Positions 1 through 13,200 of a DNA stretch of 64,000 nt are shown piece by piece (position 1 is the first letter of the stretch; each line of letters opens with the position of its first letter). The notes below the pieces were generated by a model. That model was given only the letters and a program-made list of their open reading frames with translations. It was not told the origin of the DNA and made no database searches. The DNA is taken from assembly GCA_964035795.1 (NCBI GenBank), contig OZ038320.1:10413726-10477725 (forward strand), written 5' to 3'. The position numbers and the translations under genes are program-made. This DNA comes from Pterobdella sp. o SKG-2022 (taxonomy: Eukaryota; Annelida; Clitellata; Hirudinida; Piscicolidae).

Positions 1-3000
1 TTTACTTGAGGATTATTAGATTTAGTTTGATAATAAAAAAACAAGAACAATTTCAAACATTTTTGCAATCAAGTTACTCAAAAAAGAGAAGCAGGTCTCA
101 GAAATGCTTGGTTTCGTCACAATGATATTATTTCAGTATTTTGCTTTCAAAACAATTTTAAAAAACAATTTGTTTTTAATATTCGAAAAATTTTAAATAA
201 TAAAACAAGTATTTATAACATTTTAATTGTTTTATGAATTGGGTGCTTAAGTTAAAACATGTACTAGTTATAACTCTTGGTAACATATTTTCGTATTCAT
301 CTGAAATTTTAAAGAAATTCATGATTCAATTTTAGCTTTGATGTGTACTTGTTTTATTATTTAAAATATTCTGCAAAAAGTTTGAATGAAACAATGGTGT
401 TAAGCTAATTATTCGGTTTGAAAACTTGTATTGATTATGAATGAAATTAGGGTATGGTTATATTTAAAATGATTCTTTTCTAGTTCCAAGTTTAAATGAC
501 TGAAACTGAAAAAAAGAATTAAGTAGAAGCAGATAAATAAACAATAAAAAACCACTACTGCGGGAAATGTTTGACGCCTTGACAAAAAAGGTTTTAAATA
601 TAACAATCTTTGTTTTTGTTTTATTCTAATTTTTATGTTATCACAACAAAATTTCAAATCTACCACTCGATCAACTTGGAAAGCGAATTTTATATATCTT
701 TCAAAAAAAATTCAATTATGATGGCCACCGATGGACTGACTCACGGTCTTCCGATGTAGATTCAAATCTCAAACCTCTTATGCTTTATTGTAAATGAACT
801 TGTCTGATATGTTGAAAAATACTCAAATTTGCTTCTTTATAATTTTTGATTTAATGTCTACAGCTTCGATTTAATATATTCTTAGATTGTGATTTACAGA
901 ATTTTGCTTCTATTTCCTCAAAACTATTATTTTTCCTCATATGTTTTTCGTTTTTTTTTGAAAATTACACCCATTCAAAAAAATTACGAAATGCAAAACA
1001 ATATTTTTTGCCACTTTTTCGTACTCCAAAGCCATCAGGTAGACTAAACTTTTTCAATGCTTATATCAGAAAGTCTTCATTTCTTTATAAGGATTTCCAG
1101 CTTTTATCAGTCCCGGGCGGTATTAAAGCTGTTTAACCATTAAAAACTTTATTTTTTTGAATTTTCTAGCTTTTTTAATTTTTTAAAGCTTCACTGGAGT
1201 CATTATTGCAAAGTTTTTTGTACTTTTAATAGTTTTCTATCACGCCGAACTTACTTAATGCTTTTTTTTTTGATACCAGTTTTTTTGAAAAATAGCCGTG
1301 AAAAAAATTGATTAAAAACAAATTTTAAAATAATTCAATTTGTATCCATCAAAATCATACTTTTATTCAAAACTCTATTTCATTTAAAATCTTGTTTATT
1401 TTAAAATTTGCAAAACCTTCACTGTTTTATATATTTTTTTTTATTTAATCCATTTGATTGGAAAATCTTCAATTAATATACAAAATTGTCAGTATATTTT
1501 TAGATAATTTTGAATGAGGTTAGTGAAGCTCTTTAAAAAAGATATTTGCTGCTACTTCATATGCAAAATTGAGTATTTAGAGCTTTTCTATAAATCCATT
1601 GTGTGGTTTTAATGACGTAGAACAACAAAAAAAAAACGGGTATTTAATAATTAGTATTAATATTTGCATCATGACCTTCCTATTGCATTCCTTTTTATAT
1701 AATTCCTATTGTGGTTTTGTAGTTTGGTTTTTTCTCCGTTTTTATTTTCAGTTATTTTTGAGCTTATTCATTATTTGCCCATGTCATGTCAAAGTGGGTT
1801 TCAAAAACAACATAAATTTATTTTTTGCCCCCATATTGAGCCAATTTGTTTTTTTATATTTTCAGATTTATTAAAAAATGCTCAACTCCAATAAAACTGA
1901 TAAACGGAAAGACACAAGGGTGAAATAATGAGGCTAATGGCACTTATTAATGTCCGTTTGATCCCAACAACTACTATTTTAGTTGGAAATAGTTTAATCA
2001 AAATAAAATTAAATGAGCAATTTTTATCATAACTTTATGTTTTTTGAATTAAAATTTTTAAATTTAAATCGATTTTAAATTAAAAAGTTAAAAATGACTT
2101 GACAAGGATTAGACGGCGGTAAAAATTTTTACCACTTTTTTTACACTTAATTTTTAAAATTTAAAAATGGCATCAAAACAAAATTAGCTTAAGCTTAACA
2201 AATCATTTAAAACACATTTTGAAAAAATTTCATAGTTTTTTTAATTCAAGTATAAAAAATCAGAACTTGAAACTAAAACAAGACCAACTAATTCATTGAA
2301 TGGACGTGCATTAAAACCATCATGAACATCAACCATTAAATTGGCGACCATGGGCACATATTAGAAGAGTTTTATATCTTGAAACAATCGATCATTAATG
2401 TCTAAAACTTTATTTAATGTTTTTCAAAAAAGATGCATCAAAAGCTTTTATGGGTAGATAGAATTGATGGCCATGATTAATTTTTGAAGCTGATCATCGT
2501 TTTAAAAAATGGCCATGATTTATGAAAGTTTAAAATATTAAATAATTTGTACAAATTTTTTTGTTTTTTTTGGTTTCTTTTGAATGTATATAACTTATTA
2601 AAGAAATTTCAATGTAATATTGAATGAGGGTGAACGAAATAAAAAGAAAGGATTTGATAAAATTTACGACGAAAAGTTCATCGTTTTTGAGTTTCAAAAG
2701 TTATTTCCCAGAAGCTTCTAATCAATAGAAAAGTTTTAAGTTTTGAAGAGTAATGAAGGCAAGCAAACAATAAAGAATTTGAGCAATTGTTAAAATGGAT
2801 TAGTTTTGAAAATGTCAACTTTTTGATGGTAATTATATTTGAAGTTTTATTCAAACGTTTCACAATCTCTTGGGGGGAGCAAGGCTCAAATATTTTCCAT
2901 TGAAAGTGTTTCGAATCACTTTTTAAATTTTTTATCAAAAATTTTGAATACTTTGATGTGTTCAGTAGACATTTCTACTAAGGTTTGTTAAAAAATAATT

Positions 3001-6000
3001 TTCTTCAAATAAAAATTTAAATTCTAGTTTTATGATAATCTCATCGTTAAATATCTATTTATAATTAATTACCCGGACATAACCTGCATCATATCAGAAG
3101 CATCGGTTTTTGAATGAAATATGACTTCAAGGAAGTTAATGTTTTTAATTCCGCGTTACCACCCAAGATCCAATTTCAATGTTGTATATTTTCGTTTTCA
3201 TGTTGTTTAAAAATTTTTTTTTAAATTTGTTTTCACACAGAAAAAACCCATTTATTTACTTTTTTTTAAATTAATGTTTTCGTATTTTTAAAAGAGTTTG
3301 AGCAAGTACCCAGGTAAGATAAAGCTCAAAAACAAAAGCTAAGAACTTTAATCTAAAATGTCACTGTTCCAAAAATAACTTTTTTCTTTGAAGATTTTCA
3401 AAATAATTATGATACTAACATTTCGAATGTGGAAAGATATATTTTGATCAGTAGATTAAATAAGTTCTTGGTGAAAACTGAAAAAATTTTTGAATTTCTC
3501 TTCAAAAAGCATTTTTTTAAATATTTAAGGCTAAAATTTAAAATTTACGGTTGAAAAGTTTTAGTTAAAACCTTTTGGAAATTTCTAAAGTTACTATCAA
3601 ATTACTGTGTTTTAGAACTTTAAAATTTTACACATCAAAAAGATGATGCATAAACTGCACCATTAAAAAACAACCAAAGTTTCTTTGAAGTGAGACAACA
3701 AAATGTTCAATAGATAAAATAGATAAGATTAACATAAACATTCAAGTTGAATTGAATTCCTTAATTTTGAAACTTATACTCTAAAGAAACACTTCAAGTG
3801 CAAATAAAAATAAAGGAAATTTTTGAAATTTACCCATGAGATTTTTTTTGGATATGTAAATTTTTTAATCTTTCGGGATACTTTACTAGCTTGGATGTTA
3901 CATTATTGAAATTAGTCGGTTTTTTATGCTTATTTATGGTTGCTTTTTATTTCTCGTGTATTTTATATAATTTCAAGATTCTTTATTCAAATAAATATGT
4001 CGTTTGATCTGTAGAAATTTGCGGTTGAAATCACGCCCTTTTATAAAAAAAGCAAAATAGAATAAATTTCGGCTAGCTAATTAAAATAGGATTTCACTTA
4101 CCGAAAGTTTTAGCTAATTTCTCTTAAATAAACATGTACAAAAACTTTTTTATATTTTGAACAAACTATATGGCTTCTGGAATACATTTGTTTCAATAAG
4201 AATTAATAAATATTTGAATTTAAAATAGTCTAATTTTAAAACGCACTCAGAAAGTCTATAAGTTATTGTTTTTGGTTGTTTTGCAAAGCTAAGGGCAGTT
4301 GTGACTATTCAAAATCTAAGCTCTCATCTATTTTGGACGTCAAACTAATTGAGTTTTAAAATAAAAATGAATGATTTCTATAATTTTCTTAGATTTATTT
4401 GAGTGAACGTTACTTTTGGATGAAATGAATCAAAAATGTATTAAACATCTTTGGCAAAGATGATGAGAAAATTTTTATATAGTTTACAAAAAATAATTAG
4501 AACTCAATACAAGTAAAATCTAATAAAAAAAAAGACAAAAAAGTAAATAAAGAAGTCGATCAAAAAAATATTTTAATATCATATGAAACTACATGAAAAC
4601 ACCTATGTGAAGTATTGCATAGATTCATGTTAATATCAAGAATCATAAGTTTTGAATTTCTTCGACATAAATTTTATCTTTATATCAACTCAAGCTTTAC
4701 TTCACATTTTTGAAATAACTAACTCTTGTGCGGAACTGAAATGAATTTAGTAGAGTATAAAATTTTATTCAAATATATTGAGAAATTCTCTAAATTTTTT
4801 CTAGTTAAAGACGGTTTAACGTTTAGACGGTGAGTTTATTAAATAAGCCATCTTGGTTTAGGCATTTTTGAAACAATTATTTTTGATATGTTTGACTCAA
4901 GCTCTTTTAAAACTCGCCACTTATAATTTTCAAAAAAATTTTTTTACTTATAATTGGAGTAATAATTAACACAAAATCTTTTTCAAATTCTAACTCATAA
5001 ATTAAATTTTTGAATTTCAAAAGCAATTAAGCTTTAATGCTTCAATGCTGAGCCTCCTACGACAACCCCACCATAAAACCGAGTACACAATACTGTACTT
5101 ATTAACTTCAATTTCAAATCGAAAATTTTCAAAAAATTTTTTGCCTATTTTTGACCCAGAAGAAGTAAATTTTAAACAACTCAAAAATATTTTTCTCAAC
5201 GTAAAAGTCTCCATAAAAGTTTGCAAAACCTGGAGTTTTAAAAGTTTTGTTACACAAACATCTGTATTGAAAAATTGGTTCAAAAATCTTCCATCATGTG
5301 AACACAATGATTCAATGTTGTTTTAACTTAAAAACCCGATAAATTTTGCTACGATAAGTTAACACTAAATGTAAACCCTATAAAGCAATTGAAGTCTAAA
5401 AATGCGTATGCCATTTGAAACACCAAGTGTATATAAAGAGTATTTGAAAACACCATAATCAATGATATTTTAAACAAAACATAAATATAAAATTCAAACA
5501 TGAAACTTCTGATATTTATGATACCCAGACATATGATAGATATAATAAAATGCTGAGAGTAACATAAGGAAAATAATTGGTCGCATGCTAGGTGTTTTTA
5601 TATAGCGCTAAGTTTTATGGCTTGAGCTCACATCAGGAAACATAACTGTCGTCACGGACTTGTTAAACATTTACCATATTGCGTGGAAATTTGTACATTT
5701 GTATTTTTTATGCCCACATGCAAATTCACTTGTTTTTTTTATGTAGTTATTCTCATATGACATTAAAAACTTTAAATATATTTTTTCCTTTAATTTTGTT
5801 TTGATTGTTTGAAGTGAGATGACCATTTTTTGCCTGCATGGCGTTTTTCGATAGGCAAAATTAGTCTAAAGAATAAATAAATAATTTATACGGATTAATC
5901 TTTGCGAAGTTGATAGATATTGGTTCTTTATTACTACTACTTCACATGCAAAAATATTGATGTTATTATTTGGAAAAGTTTTGACATCAAAAAAATATTT

Positions 6001-6472
6001 TTGTGCTAAAATTTGAATTAAAATTTTGTAAAATACTCAATATATTCTGGTAGTTGAAAAAATTAAATAAGTATACATGTTTTTTTATTTAATTATTGGA
6101 AATTCATTCATGAAATTGTGAACTTTCAAAACAAGGCAAGTTTTGCAATACTTCAAATCGATTATTTTTAAATTTTTGCTGAAGATTATTTTCCTTTAGT
6201 TTAAGAATGTTTATTTTGATGAAATTGTTTAATGTTAGTTATAAAATTTATTTTTCAAACTTTTTAATGTTTTTGAAAAAGTAAAAAATACCATTTTTTT
6301 TTATGGACTCATTTTTAAAAGTGATTTATAACTTAATACAAACTTAGTTTTCTAATGAATTTTTTTGTATATAATTTTTCCAATATAAAAATCTCTTAAA
6401 TTTCAACTTTAGATCCCAAAAATCTAAAAAGTTAATTTTGAAATAATTTGAAAACGAAGCTTATATTTTAGT

Positions 6473-6637
6473 TTAAACTTTAAAAACAATTAATGGAGGA
6501 TTTATACATTTATTTAAAAGAAGAGCTATAATTTCCGATAAGCATAGCCTTAATTATGATAAGGCTATACTTATCGTAAATTATAGCTTTTCTTTTAAAT
6601 AAATGTATGAATCCTCAATTGATGTTTTTAAAGTTTA
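6473..6637. mobile_element. Foldback (MITE-like) element A
   Basis: An almost perfect inverted repeat: the arm from 6473 to about 6553 matches the reverse complement of about 6555-6637 over some 75 bp with only a handful of mismatches and almost no loop. The outer ends read TAAACTTTAAAAACA and its complement. The core TATGATAAGGCTATACTTAT is nearly the same as the core of the element at 20631-20787. There is no ORF inside. The shape fits a non-autonomous palindromic MITE; a hairpin RNA source is an alternative. No clear target duplication was seen. Confidence 0.75.
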
Positions 6638-8739
6638 ATTGCTAAACAAAACATACATAAGATGTCTTTGAAAAGTTATATTTCAGTTTACTTTTTTAAC
6701 TGATGTTATAGATATGAAAACAGTGCGGTTTGGATGGATTTTCATGCAGTAATGGTCTTTTCTTTCGTGACAACAACGAAGCTAGTTGAAATTCAATCCC
6801 CTAATGAAACCATAATTGTGATTTGATTAAATACAAGGTTGTTTCCACATTATGAACCCTATAGCAAAATGCTAAAAAAAATTCATGCCGAAAAGGAAGA
6901 ATTAATTTATTAATATTGCAGCAAAAAAAAAAATTTTAGTGGATATGATATTTAATAATTCCTTTACCTAATAAAAGAATAATAATAAAAAAGTGATTGC
7001 ACTTCAAATCCCTGTTCCCTGTCAACTATTTTAATAAAAGTCATTAAATTCAATGAGCTAGTTTCTCGTAAGAAATACTGTAATATCATGATAAATATTT
7101 TGAGCACCTTTGAGTCTTGTCCCAGTATGACTCAAAATAATGAAAAGGAAATCTATTTCAAAATTGAATCTGAATTTAATTAAATTTTTAGATTTTTTTT
7201 CCATAAATATTTTTCATCAAACCCCGTTTTTTATCATTCTATCATTGGATTAATTATTTATAGTTTTCTTAAAAAATTGTGAATGAAATTCGTAGTCAAA
7301 AATGAAAACTCTTGGCTCACATCCTAAGAAAAACTAATTAAAGACACTTTCTGTAAAATAATAGTTTATTTCAAAATTATATGATTTTAAAATTAAGCTC
7401 TTATGTGAGGCCATTTAATTTCAAAGGTTTTCAAGCAGACGTTCGAAAGTGGATTTTAAAAAGAGAAGCTGTCAGGTTTTGCACAAAAAATATATAAAAA
7501 CAGAGAAAGTATCAAGAGAGGAAATAATATTCAGAGATGCTGATAACTAAAAGAAAATCCAAGATGTGACTGAGCACAAAATTTAAAACTTAAAAAAGCA
7601 TGTAGAAATGCAAGTTAACTGTTGAGTGTTCAGTTAATTTATTTAGATTAAAAAACAATTATCATCTTACATTCATTGTTTTAGTTTTATTAATTTATTG
7701 ACACTAAAAAAAGGCCGTTCAAAGGATTTGGTAGAAAATAATGCGGAAAGTTTAGGAGTTTGAGAGGCTGACAAGCTGTTTAAAAAGTTTTAAAGCTTAA
7801 TAATAAAAATGGGAGAATTTTCATAATAAAAACAATTCAATAAGTTTTCTGTAGCGTACAGTTTAACTTCTGAATTTGATGCATAAGCGCTTAAAATGTA
7901 TTAATATGGTTGATAGGGGTTCTAGTAACGGTGACTTCGAAGATGATTTAAAAAAAAATTGTTGAGCAAAAGAAACGATTTATTGTCAATCTTGAGAAGA
8001 CTGGCTTATACAGCTGAGAACCAATGGTCTAATGGAAAACAGAATTTGATTGAAAAAATTGAACTCGAGTCAAAAAAATTGAACTTAAAGTTATAAATGT
8101 TTTTGTTGTCATCATAATTTTATTGTAAAAGTGGCATTGTTTTTTTCATTTTGCTGCTTGTTGTCATAGTTTTCTGTTGGGCATAGAGATATTTTGTAAA
8201 TTTTTTTTATAATTAAGTTAAAACCAATCAAAAACATAATCAAATGCAGACTAGATGATTGTTCAGGTTTGAAATAAACACCAACATGAAGCTAACGTGT
8301 TTCAAACAAAATTATTGCAACAGTTTTAGCATCTTTTGCTTAATTGTGTGATGAACGTTTTTTCGATTAGCATTATTAGTTTTCAGTCATTGAAATTGAT
8401 ATTTCTATTTACATATGTTAAACAATGTTTTGCAATTTAAAATATTGGCCCAATAATTTTAGCCATGGACGAAGAATGCTTTAATAGATGATGATTTATT
8501 TGCTTATATATTTTAAAACACATTTTTTTTTGTAAAAGTTGTGGAAAATATTTCAGACGATGCGGTATTTTGCGAAACTCCATGTACGAGTATCCACATG
8601 CAAATGTGTTTGGAAGTAAAAATTGGCTTGCAATCAATAAACACAGCCATAAAAATTAAATTTTAATAAATAAACACTAAATTTTTTTGAAAATTGCTAA
8701 ATAATGATCCCAAATAAATACATGTTTTGTAAAAGCTTA

Positions 8740-8745
8740 TTTATT
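8740..8745 (-). terminator. Possible polyadenylation signal AATAAA for the lectin gene
   Basis: Read on the minus strand this is AATAAA (TTTATT on plus), about 50 nt past the in-frame TAA at 8794-8796 that is reached if the donor at 8822 is not used. Such hexamers are common by chance in this A/T-rich DNA, so support is weak. If real, it would mark a short transcript form ending at 8794. Confidence 0.25.
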
Positions 8746-8793
8746 GCTTTTGCATATTCTAAATTTCAACGAAAAAGGTTGTATTGATTAGTT

Positions 8794-10260
8794 TTAGATT
8801 AAGTGTCCATAATGATACTTACTTTCTGGGTAGCCTGGTCTGTCCCAAACCCACTTTTTCTCTGTTTTTCTCACTTTTATCTTTTTAAGTATCTTGTTTA
8901 TTTTTGGGTTTTTTGTTATGAAACTACTATTTCGTCTTTTTTCAATAGCTACACTAAAACCTGAGGGTTTGTCATTCGAGTTATTGTGTTTGACTGTTTC
9001 AATGCTAGAGCGGTTATCTTTTTTCATAATATATCTTTTACGAAGTTTCCCACTTCTAAAACTGCTGCTATTGTGTCCCATTTTTGTTGCGCTTGTGTAC
9101 TCATTGTTTTCATGAACTTTTTGTCTTCGTGTGCTTCCAACTTGTGTGGTAGCCGCATTAAATAATGTGTAAGTACTTGTAGATTTTTCGCTGTAGAACT
9201 TTCGCGAAATATTTTTATTTATTCTATGATAATTTTTACCGCTTTCTAGAAGTTTACTTTTTTGATTTTTATCATAAGTATCGCCCTCAATAAGTCTTCC
9301 ATTCTGAAGATCGTCTTCATTACTGTTAAGAGTTTCATCAATAATGCTTTCAAAATATTCTCGTTTCTCAGATTTTTTGTTTGGAGAAATATTTATCATT
9401 TGATTACTATTATTTTTTAAAATTCTGTTTTCATTATTGATTTCAACATGTATTTTATCTGCCTTCCTTGCGTCTTTTTTGATTCTTACTTTATAATTCC
9501 TTTCCAATCTTTTATTTTTTAAACTGCCGTAGCTTTTTAAATGTTCATCCTCATTGAAATAGTGTTTAGTAGAAGTAATAGGAATTCCCGCAGTCCACCA
9601 TTGCTCATGCACAAACTCTTGCCCACTCTCTTTTACCCTTCTTTTGATTTCTGCCTTGAGAAAATCAAACTCAGCATCGGTTTCAATAGTGACTAAGCCT
9701 TCAAAACTCATATCAATACACTTCTTTGTCGCTTCTTGATGGCTCTGGTCTCCCAAGTGATCGGAATCCATCATGAACTTGTATAACTTTTGTCCACTGC
9801 TTATAAAGGGGTTTTCTAGAAAATGGTTGTATTTTTTTTAATTAATTTTTTATTAAGTTTGAATAATTGAGCTTATTAATTTCGTCTTTAAAAAAAGTTG
9901 AGTTTTAGGGGTTATTTATGCTAATTTTTTGTGCATGCTAAATTAAGTGCTTAATTTTTATTAATCTATAAGAAATTGAGTCATTTCAAATATTAAAAAA
10001 ACTGTAATTGAAGGTCAAAATGAAAATCAAGGCAACTTTGTTCAATTAAATTTCAAATAAATATATGTGAATTTAAAAAAAAGCAAATAACCTTTGTCTT
10101 TGTCCTTAAGTTTTTGTGAAGATGTTGAATGATGGAAAGTAACTAAATTTTCAGTTGAGAATAATGAAAATTTAGTTTGTGGTGAAGTGAAAATCGTAGA
10201 TTGAGAAGTGAAAACAAAAAATTCTAAAAGAATCAAAGGTAATCTGATTTTAAGACGCAT
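8794..10260 (-). CDS. Secreted C-type-lectin-like protein with a long charged insertion (3' end unresolved)
   Basis: Exon 1 is 10260-10092 (56 codons + 1 nt); exon 2 is 9815-8823 (phase 1 at both ends); the intron between is 276 bp with GTTATT and TTTTCTAG borders. The start ATG at 10260 opens a signal peptide (MRLKIRLPLILLEFFVFTSQ). Exon 2 begins a C-type lectin fold: GQKLYKF, QSHQEATKKCIDM, LVTIETDAEFDFLK, then EQWWTAGI. The usual next lectin block, KKWVWDRPGYPE, appears only about 250 residues later. The stretch between is Lys/Asn/Ser-rich, has no Cys, and holds several N-x-S/T sites. The only lectin Cys visible is in KKCIDM, so its partner should lie in a further exon after the strong donor GTAAGTAT at 8822. 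That exon was not found. Reading through instead ends at TAA 8794-8796. Family membership is inferred from motifs; the ligand is unknown. Confidence 0.7.
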
Positions 10261-13200
10261 TCTTGACAGGGTTCCGAGGTGGCGAAAAAGATGGCTATTA
10301 GAAAGGCAATTCTTACAGTCTGGTGTCTAGTTGAATGTTTTTACAATTTCCATTTGCATTTTTCCAGCCATTTTAACCGTTAGTTTCTAGTTTATTTTTC
10401 GAGTTTTTTCATTTTGTAGGGTGAATTTCAAAGTTGAATGAAAAAAAGTATTTTTTTTCATTTAAACTTTTATTTTAATTTAATTTTTATTATTAATAAA
10501 TTTAACGAAAATCCTTTTTAAGACTATTGAGTGGGTTACAAGAATTCAAAATTCATGAAACAAAACGTATCATTTTTTTCCGTCCTCAATAGAATAAAGT
10601 TTTTATCTTAAAGAGCAACTTGCGTATAAATTTTAAATAAATTTTTAAAATGTTATTGAACGAAAATCATTTCAAAACTCTTGCTTTTCAAATTAATAAC
10701 GTCTCAGTTTAATGCTTGTAACAAGCTTAATCCATATATAAAAACTTCAATTAAAAAGATTGTTGTTTATTGACATATAAGAAACTTTACTTTAAAATTT
10801 ACCCTATATATCAATTTGATAGTTTTTGAAACTTCAATCCTAATGTAATATGGACAAGCAAATTTCAGAATTAGCTAACATCGGACAGATATAAACTGAC
10901 CACTCTATGTATCGGCATACAGACAACATGCCTATTATTTTCTAACTTGTTGTTCACGTCATACATCTATTGAAATGTCTCTAAAATTCTATGAAAACTT
11001 TATTAGCTTTCATGGTGTTTCAAAAAATTGTATGGAATGTATTAAGGAAATCATTGAAGAAGTTTCTATTGATGTTTTATAAAAACGACGTGTGCTTGAA
11101 ATACAAACTGTTGCAAATATTGTATGAAGGCACACTTTTTCTCCTTTTTCAATCCATTTCATAGAAAAGTTCCTTATTATCAAAAATTTTTTTTTAATTT
11201 TAAAGAAGTTTTATTAAGTACTTGTGAAAACTTTTGCATAAAGTTTCCGCATCAATAATTCTTAAAATTACGTTTTCACTTTATGCGCTAACGTTTGCGT
11301 TGATATTTTTTATGCTCAAAACTACGCAAAATGGATTTTTACAATTGTTCCAGCTAGTAAAACTTGAAAACTACAAGCATTTAAAGCATCTCGCCATCGG
11401 ACATTCATGTTCTAATTGTTGTTACTTACGATTGATGAAAATGATTTATGCAAATTTCAACACTAAATTTGCATTGTAAAGTTGATAGAATTTTTATTTG
11501 TTTGTATATAATATGTTCAAAATTTTTTGCATAAAACATGTAGCATTAAAGTTCTTTGTGGCAGAATCTTACAAGGTTTTCACATGCTAAAAAACTATTT
11601 ATAAAAAGCGCAGTATCATCAGACAAGCTATCATTTGTTGTTTTGTATACTATTCCAAGTTTGTATTAATTATGAAGGGGATTTTAGTTTTGTAATCATG
11701 AATTTATCTTAAAGAACAAAAGTTAAATATAAGTTTTAAAATTTGATCGGTTTTGGATTTTAATCCAAATCCTAAATTAACTGTCAATGTTCTTTAAATT
11801 TTTAATTTAAAAATTTATTTTGAAATAAATGAGAAAAATTGCGTCATATATTCACTATTCATCAATAGCATTAAAGCATGCCCGCAGACATCATCTCACA
11901 ATCAGCTGCATCGCGAGATTAGCCTTGTTGGGGCAACTTCCAAATCGTCATTACCTCATAACAAAAAATGTTAGCATTTCATATTTTTATAACCTTTTTA
12001 TTCGTCGGTCCATAAACAAAATGAATGAACTTGAAGTTGTGAGTTATGTTTTTGGTCATTTTAATTACATTTACAGAACCGAGAGTCGCCATGTGATATG
12101 ACAGTATTGGGAATATGGCTGAAATGGTGAAATGTATTGCAAAGTGAGACTCATGTTTATGCATCTGCTTGGGACTTGGGAGATAATTTTCAAAAGCGTT
12201 TCGTCTTGCTTTTGCAATTTCATGAAGAAATTGAGATTTCAAAAATAACTTGTTCCAAATTTTTAAATTTAAAAACTTTCTCATAAAATATTTATTAAAT
12301 TAGATTTTAGTGAGTTTTTCGAAAATTAAATAGAAGACTTTATGAATAATGGTAGATACAAAAGATACGTTTCAAAAAATACAATGAAAAATTTTTGAAA
12401 TGTGAAGGTTAATTGTTTATTGAAGCCGGATATCATCAATCTAATTTAACCATCAGCTGTTTAAAGAATAATACAGTGAAAAAACTTCAGTTAAAGTTGT
12501 TTTTAGAAACAGTATTTTCGAATTCTTTGTATTTTTTACAGTTTTACATTCAACTTCGGCATGATCGTCAGTCTAACGTTTTTCTAACCAACTCTATTTT
12601 ACATCCATAAGTATTTTTTAAAAATTATTATATTAGTTTCAAAACTTATTGAGATATATGTACATTAAATTTTTATAAACAAAACCATGTCCTCTCTTTA
12701 ACTGTTTCTCAGCAATAATAAACCAATTGAGAAAGGCTAATAGTCCATCCACTAAACCCATGACGTTAAACGTAAAGATCTTATTATTCATAAAACTAGA
12801 TATCTCTTCTAATTATAACTTGCCATAAAATTCGTGTGATGTTTAAAAATTTTGAGATGGATACTTCAAATCAACATTTATTATTTCGTAAGTAATTCAT
12901 CTCATTTGAGAGTAAACGATGTGGAAAGTGTCTCATTATAGAATCATTATCATTTGAGAATGGGGAGTGATGGATTTGAGTTTTTGAAAATTCCATCTAG
13001 AAGATTTCATTTATACAACCTGATAATAGTAAAACAATGCAAATTTAATTTTAAAGTTTAAAAGTTTTGGAAATTAGACAAAAAATCTTTTAACCAAATC
13101 AAAATTTTTCAATTGAATTACAAATTTCCCCATTGCTTTGGTGAAAGATTTTTTTTTAAAACAAATAAAAATGATTCATTGTAAGAAATTAAAAGCTCTA

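Larger units (their letters stand above)
1..8793. other. Gene-poor A/T-rich stretch, 3' side of the lectin gene
   Basis: No exon with a recognisable domain was found on either strand. The open frames here are short, low in complexity and have no coding composition. A 165-bp foldback element lies at 6473-6637. The missing last exon of the minus-strand lectin gene could lie here, but I could not identify one with the expected Cys/Trp pattern. A weak tRNA-like scrap near 721-775 is not convincing. Confidence 0.6.

Noticed and set aside
721..775. tRNA-like fragment
   Set aside because: Only a loose B-box-like GATTCAAATC; no pairing acceptor stem or A tail.
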